Below are positions 43,648 to 51,981 of a DNA stretch of 64,000 bases, in pieces. The stretch's first letter is position 1. The number at the start of each line of letters is the position of its first letter. The notes beneath the pieces are model-generated. The model was not told where the DNA came from, searched no databases, and worked only from the letters and a program-made list of their open reading frames with translations. A program made the position numbers and the translations under genes. Source of the DNA: Halovenus amylolytica (GTDB lineage: Archaea > Halobacteriota > Halobacteria > Halobacteriales > Haloarculaceae); NCBI GenBank assembly GCA_004015825.1, contig SAYS01000001.1, positions 124,001-188,000 on the forward strand, in the 5' to 3' direction.

Positions 43648-45543
43648 GTGAGCGCAGTTGTCCGGACACTGTTCCGCGATCCGCGGGTCCGACTCGGCGT
43701 TTTGGCCGTCGTTTCCCTGCTCGCCGTAATCGGCGTCCTCGCTTTCGTCGTTACGGCAAGCGGTGCGACCCCCGAGCCGGTGCCGTTCGAGGAGACGACA
43801 ACCGCCGGGCTGACCGCCGAACACCAGCAGGAACTCCGCGAGGCCGGACTGACCGTCCCGAAAGTCGAGGTGTTCTACTCCCAGTACCGCTTCGTCGTCG
43901 GCTACCGGGGGATCGAGTACGCGGTCACGGAGTTCCAGCAGCCGGGCCACGAACAGCAGTTCGGCTATCCGATAGCCGTCTGGGTCTCGGATTACACCGG
44001 GGCCGGCGTCGAACTCACCACGGACGGACTGCTCGCCAGCGAACGCGACCCCGGCTGGGTCCGGGCGTCGTCGGCACAGTTCGTCGTCGACAGCGAGGCA
44101 CACACCCCGGCAGGCGAGACGGTCGTCCCCTTCGCCAGCGAGTCGGACGCGTCTGCGTTTGCTGCCGAGTACGGCGGCGAGGTCGTCGGCTGGTCGACCC
44201 TCCAGGGTCGGTCGTTCGACATCGACCAGTCGGCGGCGGTCCGTGACCGGGTCGACGAGCAACATGCCGCTGGCGACGAGCGGGCCGCGGCTGCCAGAAC
44301 GCTTCTGGACCGCGACCAGTCTGTCGTCGGCAACGATTCGACACTCCAGGCGGCGATCGACGCCGCCGAACCGGGGAGCACCGTCGTCGTCCCCGAGGGA
44401 ACCTACCGGGAGACCGTCACGGTCGACAAGCCGCTGACGCTTCGCGGCGAGAACGCCACAGTTCGGGGCGACGGGAACGGCACCGTCGTCGAGATCAGAA
44501 GCGACGATGTCGCCATCGTCGGTCTCACCATCACGGGCGTCGGCGAGAGCCTGGAACCCGACGAGGGCGAGATCGACGACGACGGCTGGGACGGCAGCAT
44601 CGACGCCGCCTACGGCTACGCCGACGCCGGTATCGAGGCCGACAACGCCTCTGGCACCTACGTGGCCGATGTCAGCATCGAGACGCCGGCACACGGGATC
44701 CTCCTCCGGGATGCCGATGCCGTCGTCGAGGGTGTCACAGTCGAGGGGACAGACGAGTGGACCGACGGCTTCATGGGTGTGATCTCGTTGCGTGAGCCGG
44801 TCGTCGTCCAGAATTCGACGTTCGAGGGCGGCCGAGACGGGGTCTATCTCCACCGGGCCCACGACACCGTCGTTCGGAACAACACGTTCCGGGAGAACCG
44901 GTTCGGTGTCCACCTCATGTACACCTCGGAGACACTGATCGCCGACAACGTCGCCCGCAGAGAGACGAGTGGCGGGGTCATGATCATGACGAACCCGGCA
45001 CGAAACGCCATCGTCGGGAACGATATCAGGAACTCCTCGACCGGCATCAGCACCTCCGGCGAACGGAACTACGTCGCCGACAACGTGGTCGCGAACAACG
45101 GCCGCGGCATGATGACCGGTTCCAGCCAGACGCTGTACGAGCGCAACGTCATCTACGGCAACGACCTCGGGATCAGGACCGGTTCGATCCGCCCGACAGA
45201 CCGGATCGTCCGGAACGACTTCGTCGCGAACGACGAGGTGATCCGGGTCGGCGGTATCGGCCCGCTCGCGATCTGGACCTCGGAGGGTGTCGGCAACTAC
45301 TGGGACGGTGCGACCGTCCGGCCGGGCCAGGGCTCGTACTCACCGACCGATCCGATCGAGAGCCGGTACCGGGAGGTGCCGGGGACGGTCACACTCGCTG
45401 CCTCCCCCGCGGCCAGCATGCTCGATGCCGTCCGCGACACGACGCCCGGAATGCGCGAGGGCAACGTCCTCGATACGGCACCGCTTTCCGAACCAGTCCG
45501 CCCGGAGACACTCGCCGAACTCGAAGCCGAAACCGATGACTGA
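43648..45543 (+). CDS. nosD: NosD-like periplasmic copper-maturation protein with fused NosL-like domain
   Basis: A 631-residue protein. A transmembrane anchor (about residues 14-38) is followed by an unusual domain (about 45-185) with NosL-like features, including FASESDASAFAAEYGGEVVGW, but without the Cys/Met copper ligands. Then comes a right-handed beta-helix with CASH/NosD repeats (about 215-560: VRGDGNGT, HGILLRDADAVVEGV, GVYLHRAHDTVV, FGVHLMYTSETLIADN). NosD is the periplasmic partner of the NosFY ABC transporter that loads copper into nitrous-oxide reductase. The GTG start gives a sensible signal. It is followed by nosF and nosY, overlapping nosF by eight bases. Confidence 0.92.
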   Translation: MSAVVRTLFRDPRVRLGVLAVVSLLAVIGVLAFVVTASGATPEPVPFEETTTAGLTAEHQQELREAGLTVPKVEVFYSQYRFVVGYRGIEYAVTEFQQPGHEQQFGYPIAVWVSDYTGAGVELTTDGLLASERDPGWVRASSAQFVVDSEAHTPAGETVVPFASESDASAFAAEYGGEVVGWSTLQGRSFDIDQSAAVRDRVDEQHAAGDERAAAARTLLDRDQSVVGNDSTLQAAIDAAEPGSTVVVPEGTYRETVTVDKPLTLRGENATVRGDGNGTVVEIRSDDVAIVGLTITGVGESLEPDEGEIDDDGWDGSIDAAYGYADAGIEADNASGTYVADVSIETPAHGILLRDADAVVEGVTVEGTDEWTDGFMGVISLREPVVVQNSTFEGGRDGVYLHRAHDTVVRNNTFRENRFGVHLMYTSETLIADNVARRETSGGVMIMTNPARNAIVGNDIRNSSTGISTSGERNYVADNVVANNGRGMMTGSSQTLYERNVIYGNDLGIRTGSIRPTDRIVRNDFVANDEVIRVGGIGPLAIWTSEGVGNYWDGATVRPGQGSYSPTDPIESRYREVPGTVTLAASPAASMLDAVRDTTPGMREGNVLDTAPLSEPVRPETLAELEAETDD

Positions 45544-46300
45544 GCAAACTACCCACCAGACCGAACCGAGTACCGTCGGTAGAACCCGTCTCGTCGCAGA
45601 CGAAATCTCGCGGCAGTTCGGAGAAGTGACGGTGATCGACGGACTGTCCCTCGGCCTCGAAGCCGGACAGCTACACGCGCTGGTCGGCCCGAACGGCTCG
45701 GGGAAGACGACCCTGTTACAGCTGCTCGCCGGCGTCGACTCACCGACCGGGGGATCGGTCAGCTACGAGGGACCCGCCACAGCCCGAAACATCGGCTACC
45801 TCCCACAGCGACCCTCCTTTCGCCCCGGTTTCACGGCCCGCGAGACCCTCGAATTCTACACAGCGCTGGTCGATACCGACCCCGCGGGTCTGCTCGACCG
45901 TGTCGGGCTCGCCGACGCCGCAGACCGCCGCGTCGACGAACTCTCGGGCGGGATGACCCGGCTACTCGGGCTCGCCCAGGCGACGGTCGGCGATCCACCC
46001 GTCATCCTGCTCGACGAACCCGGCAGCGGTCTCGATCCGGGGATGCGCCGCCGGATGGCCGAACTGGGCCGCGAACTCGCCGCAGACGGTGCCGCCGTCC
46101 TCTACAGCTCCCACGATCTCGAACTGGTCGAGGCGTACTCCGACCGGGTGTTCGTCGTCGAGGGCGGCAGCATCGTCGAGCGTGGCGAACCCGGCCCGCT
46201 CTGTGCGGCCTACGGCGTCGAGACGCTGTGGGACGTCTTCGAGGCGGCCGTCGACAGCTCCGGCGGCGAACTCGACGTAATCGGGGTGTCAGAGTCGTGA
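45536..46300 (+). CDS. nosF: NosF-like ABC transporter ATPase
   Basis: A 254-residue ABC ATPase: Walker A GPNGSGKTT (about residues 44-52), Q-loop in GYLPQRPS, signature LSGGM, Walker B VILLDEPGSGLDPG and switch His in YSSHDLE. It pairs with the permease directly downstream and the NosD protein upstream, as in NosDFY. In characterised systems the transporter drives conformational change of NosD during copper loading. The start overlaps the nosD stop by eight bases and its stop overlaps the permease start. Confidence 0.93.
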   Translation: MTEQTTHQTEPSTVGRTRLVADEISRQFGEVTVIDGLSLGLEAGQLHALVGPNGSGKTTLLQLLAGVDSPTGGSVSYEGPATARNIGYLPQRPSFRPGFTARETLEFYTALVDTDPAGLLDRVGLADAADRRVDELSGGMTRLLGLAQATVGDPPVILLDEPGSGLDPGMRRRMAELGRELAADGAAVLYSSHDLELVEAYSDRVFVVEGGSIVERGEPGPLCAAYGVETLWDVFEAAVDSSGGELDVIGVSES

Positions 46301-47112
46301 GCGACGCCAGGCAGGCGCTGCAGGCTATCGCAGCACGCGAACTCGTCACCGTCGCCCGCTCGCGGGCCTCGCTGGTCCTCTTCGCTGCCGTCACTCTCGT
46401 CGTCGTGGGCGTTGCCGTCACCGGGAGTTCGGACCCGCGATATCTACCGACGACCGTCGATCTCCTCTTGCCACTGGAGTTGCTCGTCCCGGCGGTTGCG
46501 ATCGCGCTCGGCTACCGGACGATCGCGGCCGACGCCCGGCGTGGTGAACTCGACGTTCTGGAGACGTACCCGGTGTCGACCCGCGGCTACGTCGCCGGCG
46601 TCTTCCTCGGGCGGCTGGTCGCACTGGCTGTCATTCTCGCTGTTCCCCTCGGTCTCGTCGGCCTCGTACTCGCGTTCACGTCGACGGACACCCCGTCCCT
46701 ACTGGCCGCCCAGCGCGGTGTCGACTCGCCACTCGTGTTCGTCCGGTTCGCCGTTCTGACACTCCTGTACGCGCTCGTCGTCCTCGCGATGGCGCTTGCG
46801 GCCTCGGCACTGGCCCGCTCCCGGCGGAGCGCGCTCGTCCTGGCGATTGTCGTCCTCGGATTCGTGGTGGTCGGCCTCGATCTCCTCGTCCTCCGTGGGT
46901 TCGCCGACGGTTTCGTCGGCTCCGATCGGCTCACTACCGTGCTCGCGCTGTCGCCGACGAGTGCCTACCGCGGGCTGGTCTTCGAGACCGTGATCTCGAC
47001 TGCTGTCGACACGGAGCTCCAGCAAGCGGTCCCGCTTCTCAACGTTCTCGGACTCTTCCTCTGGACGGGGCTTTCGTTCGTGGTCACGACGGTCGTGCTT
47101 TCGAGCCGATAG
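46297..47112 (+). CDS. nosY: NosY-like ABC transporter permease
   Basis: A 271-residue permease with about six transmembrane helices, of the ABC-2 type seen in NosY. Visible features are the short cytoplasmic N-terminus AIAARELVTVARSRASL, helix pair at about residues 26-80, ADARRGELDVLETYPVS as the coupling-helix region, and a C-terminal helix ending VVLSSR. The GTG start at 46297 overlaps the nosF stop by four bases (GTGA). It completes a nosDFY operon and is convergent with the CcdA-like gene. Confidence 0.92.
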   Translation: MSDARQALQAIAARELVTVARSRASLVLFAAVTLVVVGVAVTGSSDPRYLPTTVDLLLPLELLVPAVAIALGYRTIAADARRGELDVLETYPVSTRGYVAGVFLGRLVALAVILAVPLGLVGLVLAFTSTDTPSLLAAQRGVDSPLVFVRFAVLTLLYALVVLAMALAASALARSRRSALVLAIVVLGFVVVGLDLLVLRGFADGFVGSDRLTTVLALSPTSAYRGLVFETVISTAVDTELQQAVPLLNVLGLFLWTGLSFVVTTVVLSSR

Positions 47113-47125
47113 CGCTCACAGCTCC

Positions 47126-47779
47126 TCACACCCAGCCAGCCGCGATTGCCAGCTGTCCGAGACCGGCCAGCACGACGACGACACCCGCGAGTCGGCTCGC
47201 GACGGCGGCGTATGGGGCGACAGTCGAGGCCGCAAGCTCGTTCCCGACGGCGGTCGCGACGGTCACACCGAGCAACAGCCCCCCGAAGACGGTCGCGTAG
47301 GTCAGGAAGACGGCGGCCGTCCCGGCCGGCGGGAGCGTCAGCGACTGGACGGTCACGGCCAGAAACAGCGGCGCGACACAGCCTGCGGCGGCCAGCGCGT
47401 ACAGTGCCCCAAAGGCCGCGAAACCAGCCAGCGTCGTCGACCGTTCCGGCAACTGGACGGGCAGCTCGACGGATCGGCCGGCAGCCAGCAGCCCACCGAG
47501 ACCGACCAGCAGAATGCCGACGCCCGCCTCGAGTGCGGGGAAGATCGGTTCGAGTGTCTGCCCGACAGCTGCGGCGACGACTCCCAGCGAGAGAAACACT
47601 GCGAGTACGCCGGTGACGGCGGCGAGTCCTCGCAGAATGGCACCGCCGAGCGGTGGCTGATCGGTCTCCGTCGACGCGACGTAGTAGCCGACATAGCCGG
47701 GCAAGAGGGCGTACGCACACGGCGAAAAAAAGGTCGCGACACCGGCTGCGGCTGCGACTCCGACTGTCGTTCCGGTCAT
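47126..47779 (-). CDS. CcdA-like cytochrome c biogenesis/thiol transport membrane protein
   Basis: A 217-residue membrane protein with about six transmembrane helices and the two conserved redox cysteines of the CcdA/DsbD family, in TFFSPCAYALLPGY and ALAAAGCVAPLF. It carries electrons from cytoplasmic thioredoxin across the membrane to extracytoplasmic thiol proteins. The start at 47779 overlaps the stop of the TlpA-like gene (ATGA), so the two are coupled and the TlpA-like protein is the probable acceptor. Likely the last gene of the leftward TusA-DsrE-SCO-TlpA-CcdA run. Confidence 0.9.
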   Translation of the reverse strand: MTGTTVGVAAAAGVATFFSPCAYALLPGYVGYYVASTETDQPPLGGAILRGLAAVTGVLAVFLSLGVVAAAVGQTLEPIFPALEAGVGILLVGLGGLLAAGRSVELPVQLPERSTTLAGFAAFGALYALAAAGCVAPLFLAVTVQSLTLPPAGTAAVFLTYATVFGGLLLGVTVATAVGNELAASTVAPYAAVASRLAGVVVVLAGLGQLAIAAGWV

Positions 47780-48285
47780 GTCTTCGCGAGTGCCCCACGC
47801 AACTCTGCGGCCGTTTTTTCGCCCTGGTCTTCGGAGACGATCCGGTTCGTCGAATCTAGCACGACCGTGTGGGGGACCGAACGCACGTCGAAGGCGGCAG
47901 TCAGTTCGAGATCCGTATCGACGGCCACCGGCCACGAACCGCCGTGGGTGTGCCACCAGTCTGCGACGTCCTCGCGGGTCGTCGTCTGTCCGATCGCCTC
48001 GTTCGTGACGGAGACGAACTGGACGTCCGCCGTCTCTTCGTGGACTGCGACGACTTCGGGCATCGTCCGCCGGCAGACCGAACACCAGGTCGCGAAGACG
48101 GTCAGCAACGTCGGCTGCCCCTGCTGTGGGACCCGCAGGTCGCCGGCGACACTGCCATCGCTGTCGAGCTGTCGGACCGTCACCGGCTCGACGGTCTCCT
48201 CGGTCCGGGAGCGTGTGGCGACGACCGCACCGCCGCCGACGACCGCCAGTCCGCCGATGCCGGCGAGTAGATCGCGGCGTTTCAT
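47776..48285 (-). CDS. TlpA/ResA-like thiol-disulfide oxidoreductase (Tat or Sec exported)
   Basis: A 169-residue exported thioredoxin-fold protein: N-terminal twin Arg in KRRDLLAGIGGLAVVGGG, active site TWCSVCRRTMPE and cis-proline in SVPHTVV. The extracytoplasmic location and coupling to CcdA fit reduction of copper-binding or heme-binding cysteines. It may act on the SCO or NosL-type copper proteins encoded nearby. The start at 48285 is chosen because the twin-arginine signal begins there; an upstream ATG adds residues before the signal. Confidence 0.9.
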   Translation of the reverse strand: MKRRDLLAGIGGLAVVGGGAVVATRSRTEETVEPVTVRQLDSDGSVAGDLRVPQQGQPTLLTVFATWCSVCRRTMPEVVAVHEETADVQFVSVTNEAIGQTTTREDVADWWHTHGGSWPVAVDTDLELTAAFDVRSVPHTVVLDSTNRIVSEDQGEKTAAELRGALAKT

Positions 48286-48391
48286 AGTGGTTGTTGCGAG
48301 CCGTTCCGGTCTGGCAGTGACAAACGCCACTCGTCGAGGGCCGTCAGTCCCCTTCTCTCTGCCTGGTTGAAACTAACCGCACCAACCACTA

Positions 48392-49138
48392 TCACGCGTA
48401 CCCCTCCCGGACGGCTTCGAGGTCGTCGATGACGATATCGGGCCGTGGCGGCTGTGGCGAGTAGGCGCGCTCGACGTAGCCGTCGCGGTTGACGAGCAGC
48501 AGGAGATTGCTGTGGATAAAGGAGATCGCTTCTCCCTCTTCGTCGGGTTCGAGAACCTCGCCCTGATCGGTTCCGTTGCCGTGGCCGCCATCGCCTTCGG
48601 CTTCCTCGAAAGCGACGGCGAATCCGTCGTCGCCCTGGACGACTTCCTTGGCCCGCTCGGGCGTCTCCGGGCGGAGGAACTGCCAGTTCGCTGCTGTCGG
48701 GTCCGCGCCGTTTATCTCGCTGAACTCGCGGAGACGATCCTCGGTGTCGTACTCGGGGTCGAACGTGATCGGCATGAAGACCGTCTCGTCGCTGTAGCCG
48801 CCGTCGGCGGCCGCGGTCTGGGTCCGCGCGAGTGCAGCGGTCTGTGCCGGACACGGTCCGCCACACCGTGTGAACACGAAGGTTAGCAGTGTCTCGCGTT
48901 CACCGACGTACTCCCTGGTCGAGACCGTCCTGTCGTGCAGCGGGGAGGGGAGGTCAAACGCAGGAATCGTCTGGCCGTAGGCCGGGTATGCGAGGTCCTC
49001 CGGATCGACGTCGTACTCCCGTTCGGGTTCGCCGAGGACGGTGTTCTCGCTCCCGCCGTCGTCACCGCTCCCGACACAGCCGGCGACGGCGATTCCACTC
49101 ACGATCGCAGTCGATCGAAGAAACGAACGGCGTTGCAT
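48392..49138 (-). CDS. SCO1/SenC-family copper chaperone lipoprotein
   Basis: A 248-residue Tat lipoprotein: QRRSFLRSTAIV with twin Arg and lipobox VAGC. The SCO copper/redox motif is C-x3-C (TRCGGPCPAQ), and the conserved His lies in SFIHSNLLLLVNRDG. SCO proteins deliver copper to CuA sites (cytochrome oxidase, nitrous-oxide reductase) or act as thiol reductases. It sits 50 bases downstream of the DsrE-like gene and 106 bases upstream of the TlpA-like gene, all leftward. An acidic insertion (DGGHGNGTDQGEVLEPDEE) carries one extra His. Confidence 0.92.
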   Translation of the reverse strand: MQRRSFLRSTAIVSGIAVAGCVGSGDDGGSENTVLGEPEREYDVDPEDLAYPAYGQTIPAFDLPSPLHDRTVSTREYVGERETLLTFVFTRCGGPCPAQTAALARTQTAAADGGYSDETVFMPITFDPEYDTEDRLREFSEINGADPTAANWQFLRPETPERAKEVVQGDDGFAVAFEEAEGDGGHGNGTDQGEVLEPDEEGEAISFIHSNLLLLVNRDGYVERAYSPQPPRPDIVIDDLEAVREGYA

Positions 49139-49188
49139 AGTCGCCAGTTTGGCAGACACGGCTTATGCTATCTGGTGCGGTTCTCGAA

Positions 49189-49773
49189 TCAGACCAGTAG
49201 CTGGATATCCGCGTCGACCATCTCCTGGAAGGCGGAGGCCGCCCCGACACCAGTCGTGACGCCGTCGTAGAAGTCGTCCTCGTCGTAATCCAGCAGGTCG
49301 ATCGTCATCTGGCAGGCCTGCAGGTCGACACCGCTGTCCAGGGAGGTCTGGATCAGCGACTCGACTGTGGCCACGTCGTTGTCCTCGATTCTGTTCTCCA
49401 TCAGCCGGGTCGTCACCCGGTCCATCCCCGGCAACGCGGCGATGGCGTTCGGAACGGGCATGTTCGGGTTTCCGACGGAACTGAGCTGTAACTCCTTCGA
49501 GTTTTCCTCGTGGAGGATCTCCAGCCCCCAGAAGGTGTGAAAGACGGTCACGTCGTAGCCGAAGGCGGCGGCCGTGCTCGCGAGGATCAGCGGCGGATAC
49601 GCCATATCCAGGGTGCCTTTCGTCGCGATGATGACCATCTTCTTCGGACTGTCTCCCACCTCCGACTGGACGTCCGCGAGTTCGCTCTCCAGTTCGTCGA
49701 CCCGCGCCTGGAGCTTCGCGATCTCCTCGTCGGACAGCGATCCCTCCGAGCCGGCGGATGTCTCGGTACTCAT
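49189..49773 (-). CDS. DsrE/DsrF-like sulfur carrier protein
   Basis: A 194-residue protein: an N-terminal coiled coil of about 35 residues (LQARVDELESELADVQSEV) and a DsrE/F/H-like domain beginning KKMVIIATKGTLDMAYPPLI. A candidate sulfur-carrying cysteine is in VDLQACQMTIDL. These proteins accept persulfide sulfur from rhodanese or TusA. Two bases separate it from the TusA gene upstream, so the two are one unit. The start at 49773 gives the full coiled coil; longer upstream frames overlap TusA. Confidence 0.9.
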   Translation of the reverse strand: MSTETSAGSEGSLSDEEIAKLQARVDELESELADVQSEVGDSPKKMVIIATKGTLDMAYPPLILASTAAAFGYDVTVFHTFWGLEILHEENSKELQLSSVGNPNMPVPNAIAALPGMDRVTTRLMENRIEDNDVATVESLIQTSLDSGVDLQACQMTIDLLDYDEDDFYDGVTTGVGAASAFQEMVDADIQLLV

Positions 49774-49775
49774 GG

Positions 49776-50027
49776 TTACTCCGCCTTCTGGATGTAGTGT
49801 TTGTAGACGTCCTCGCCGTTCTCGATCGCCTCGACCTGGTCGAGTAACGTGGCACCGTCGGTCGATTCTGCCCACCCCTCGATGTCGCTCATGCTGCCGG
49901 AGTCGGTCGCGACGACTTCGAGTGTCTCCTCGGCCCCGAGCTCGTCGAATGCGCCTTTGGTCTTGACGACGGGCATCGGGCAGTTCTGTCCTTTCACGTC
50001 GAGTGTCTGTGTTGGGTCCATACTCAT
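49776..50027 (-). CDS. tusA: TusA-family sulfur carrier protein
   Basis: An 83-residue TusA/SirA-fold protein with the persulfide cysteine in the CPMP motif (Cys16, GQNCPMPVVKTK). It relays sulfane sulfur in sulfur trafficking. A Shine-Dalgarno-like GGAGAG lies about 8 bases upstream of the start at 50027; an internal ATG at 50021 is an alternative. Its promoter contains operator candidate S3. Shares the divergent region with the rhodanese/MBL gene. Confidence 0.93.
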   Translation of the reverse strand: MSMDPTQTLDVKGQNCPMPVVKTKGAFDELGAEETLEVVATDSGSMSDIEGWAESTDGATLLDQVEAIENGEDVYKHYIQKAE

Positions 50028-50262
50028 CTGTAATCTCTCCTGTGTTGGAGTTACTATACAATATTGGATTCCCAAATATAACTGTGTCGATTATTGTGCC
50101 TATCTTGAACAACTGCTCACTCTGTATTTCAATGCCACTGTATCCAGCCTATACGCTCTCGATCGAGGGGCGGATGTCGAATCTCGCCGAAAAGAGTATT
50201 GCATAAAGTAGGAATTTCTATGCGAACTCTTAAGTCTATCAGTCCGATACAGAGTAGTACAG
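50028..50262. promoter_or_regulatory. Divergent promoter region with three operator candidates
   Basis: The 235 bases between the tusA and rhodanese/MBL starts are AT-rich. They hold S3 at 50051-50067 (core TATTGTATA on the minus strand), a near-match TATTGTGCC at 50092-50100, and S4 at 50196-50211 (core TATTGCATA). TATA-like sequences are AAATATAACT (minus strand, 50075-50084) and CTCTTAAGTC (plus strand, about 50226-50235). Open frames here are spurious. Confidence 0.6.
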
Positions 50263-51462
50263 ATGGATCCCGAAGCGATGGATTTCCCGACGCCAGAATC
50301 GGATGTCGAATCGACCACGCCGAGCGAACTGAAAGAACAGATCGACGACGGAGAGCCGGTGACTCTGCTCGACGTGCGGATGACGAGCGAGTACGAGGAG
50401 TGGCGAATCGAGGGTGAGAGTGTCGAGAGCTACAACGCTCCGTACTTCCAGTTCCTCGACGAGGAGATCGACGACGAGGTGCTCGCCGAACTTCCCGACG
50501 ACGAGGAGATGACCGTCCTCTGTGCCAAAGGTGGCGCAAGTGAGTTCGTCGCGGGCGCGCTCGCGGACCGCGGCTACGACGTCGACCACCTCGAAGAGGG
50601 AATGAACGGCTGGGCGTCGATCTACGAGGCCCACAAAGTCACCGAGTACGACGGTGCAGGCACTCTGTTGCAGTACCAGCGCCCATCGAGTGGCTGTCTC
50701 GGTTATCTGCTGTACGACGGCGACGAAGCTGCCGTTATCGACCCACTCCGGGCCTTTACCGACCGGTATCTCGACGACGCCGAGATGTTCGGCGCCGAGC
50801 TAACGTACGCGTTCGATACGCACATCCACGCGGACCACATCTCCGGGCTCCGTGACCTCGCTGCGGAGGGCGTCGAGGCCGTCATCCCCGCGGCTGCTGT
50901 CGACCGCGGTGTCACATACGCCGACGAAATGACACTCGCCGAGGACGGAGACACGTTCGCGGTCGGTGACGCGACGATCGAGACGGTCGCCACGCCCGGC
51001 CACACGACCGGGATGACCTCCTATCTCGTCGACGACAGCCTGCTCGCGACCGGTGACGGGCTGTTCATCGAGAGCGTTGCCCGTCCGGATCTGGAGGAGG
51101 GCGACGAGGGTGCACCCGACGCCGCGCGGATGCTCTACGACTCGCTCCAGAGTCGCGTGCTGACACTCGACGACGACACGCTGATCGGTGGCGCACACTT
51201 CAGTGACGCTGCCGAACCGGCCGCCGACGGCACATATACCGCACCTCTCGCTGACCTGAAAGCACGGATGGACCCCCTCTCGATGGAGAAAGCGGAGTTC
51301 GTCGAGGTCGTCCTCTCCGATATGCCACCCCGGCCGGCGAACTACGAGGAGATCATCGCGACCAACCTCGGACAGAACACCGTCGACGACGAGAAAGCGT
51401 TCACGCTCGAACTCGGGCCGAACAACTGTGCTGCGAGCCAGGACGCGCTCACGAGTGACTAA
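50263..51462 (+). CDS. Rhodanese domain fused to metallo-beta-lactamase (persulfide dioxygenase/sulfurtransferase-like)
   Basis: A 399-residue fusion. The N-terminal rhodanese domain (about residues 18-118) has active Cys87 (VLCAKGGAS). The metallo-beta-lactamase domain (about 130-340) has the H-x-H-x-D-H motif THIHADH (His187, His189, Asp191, His192) and TPGHTTGM and DGLFI positions typical of persulfide dioxygenase/glyoxalase II-like enzymes. Such fusions oxidise or transfer sulfane sulfur. The order here is rhodanese first, the reverse of the better-known fusions. Followed after six bases by two YeeE/YedE transporter genes. Confidence 0.92.
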   Translation: MDPEAMDFPTPESDVESTTPSELKEQIDDGEPVTLLDVRMTSEYEEWRIEGESVESYNAPYFQFLDEEIDDEVLAELPDDEEMTVLCAKGGASEFVAGALADRGYDVDHLEEGMNGWASIYEAHKVTEYDGAGTLLQYQRPSSGCLGYLLYDGDEAAVIDPLRAFTDRYLDDAEMFGAELTYAFDTHIHADHISGLRDLAAEGVEAVIPAAAVDRGVTYADEMTLAEDGDTFAVGDATIETVATPGHTTGMTSYLVDDSLLATGDGLFIESVARPDLEEGDEGAPDAARMLYDSLQSRVLTLDDDTLIGGAHFSDAAEPAADGTYTAPLADLKARMDPLSMEKAEFVEVVLSDMPPRPANYEEIIATNLGQNTVDDEKAFTLELGPNNCAASQDALTSD

Positions 51463-51468
51463 GGATCG

Positions 51469-51981
51469 ATGTTCGCTGACATACTCGGCTCCGGGACCCT
51501 CGAAGCCCTGTTCCCGAACGGGATCTCCCGGTACGCGATCGGGGGATTGCTCGTCGGTGCAGCGACAGCACTCATCTACTACGGGACCGGCATCGCGGCC
51601 GGTGCGAGTACGTTTCTCGAGTCGTCGCTGTCCTACGTCTCGGGACAGTCCCGGTTCCAGCAGTACCGCGGATCGCGTGACTGGCGGGTCGTGTTCACGG
51701 TCGGGATCATCGCCGGCGCGGCGATCTACGCGTTCGTCTACCAGGGCGAGGCGTGGGCGCTCGCGGGCAGTGCCTGGCTTACCGAGGTCCAGCCCTGGCG
51801 GCTGTTCTTCGGTGGTATCCTGGTCGGGATCGGGACCCGCGTCGGGAAAGGCTGTACGTCGGGCCACGGCATCTGTGGTGTCGGCTCGGTCTCCCGGACC
51901 TCGCTCGTGGGTGTGGCTACCTTCCTGCTGGTCGCCATCGTGACCGCCAATCTCGTCGCCGCTGCGGGGGTGTCGCCGTGA
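51469..51981 (+). CDS. YeeE/YedE-family sulfur-compound transporter
   Basis: A 170-residue membrane protein with about four transmembrane segments and the Cys motif GKGCTSGHGICG, which in characterised YeeE (TsuA) passes thiosulfate between cysteines. It is a half-size protein, one of two encoded side by side (the next gene has the second half-like motif), as found in bacterial and archaeal sulfur clusters. It starts six bases after the rhodanese/MBL gene, so the operon is probably sulfur-transport plus sulfur-transfer. Confidence 0.9.
   Translation: MFADILGSGTLEALFPNGISRYAIGGLLVGAATALIYYGTGIAAGASTFLESSLSYVSGQSRFQQYRGSRDWRVVFTVGIIAGAAIYAFVYQGEAWALAGSAWLTEVQPWRLFFGGILVGIGTRVGKGCTSGHGICGVGSVSRTSLVGVATFLLVAIVTANLVAAAGVSP

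Noticed and set aside
48282-48866. 194-codon frame overlapping SCO on the same strand
   Set aside because: Arg-rich off-frame translation of the SCO gene without family features.
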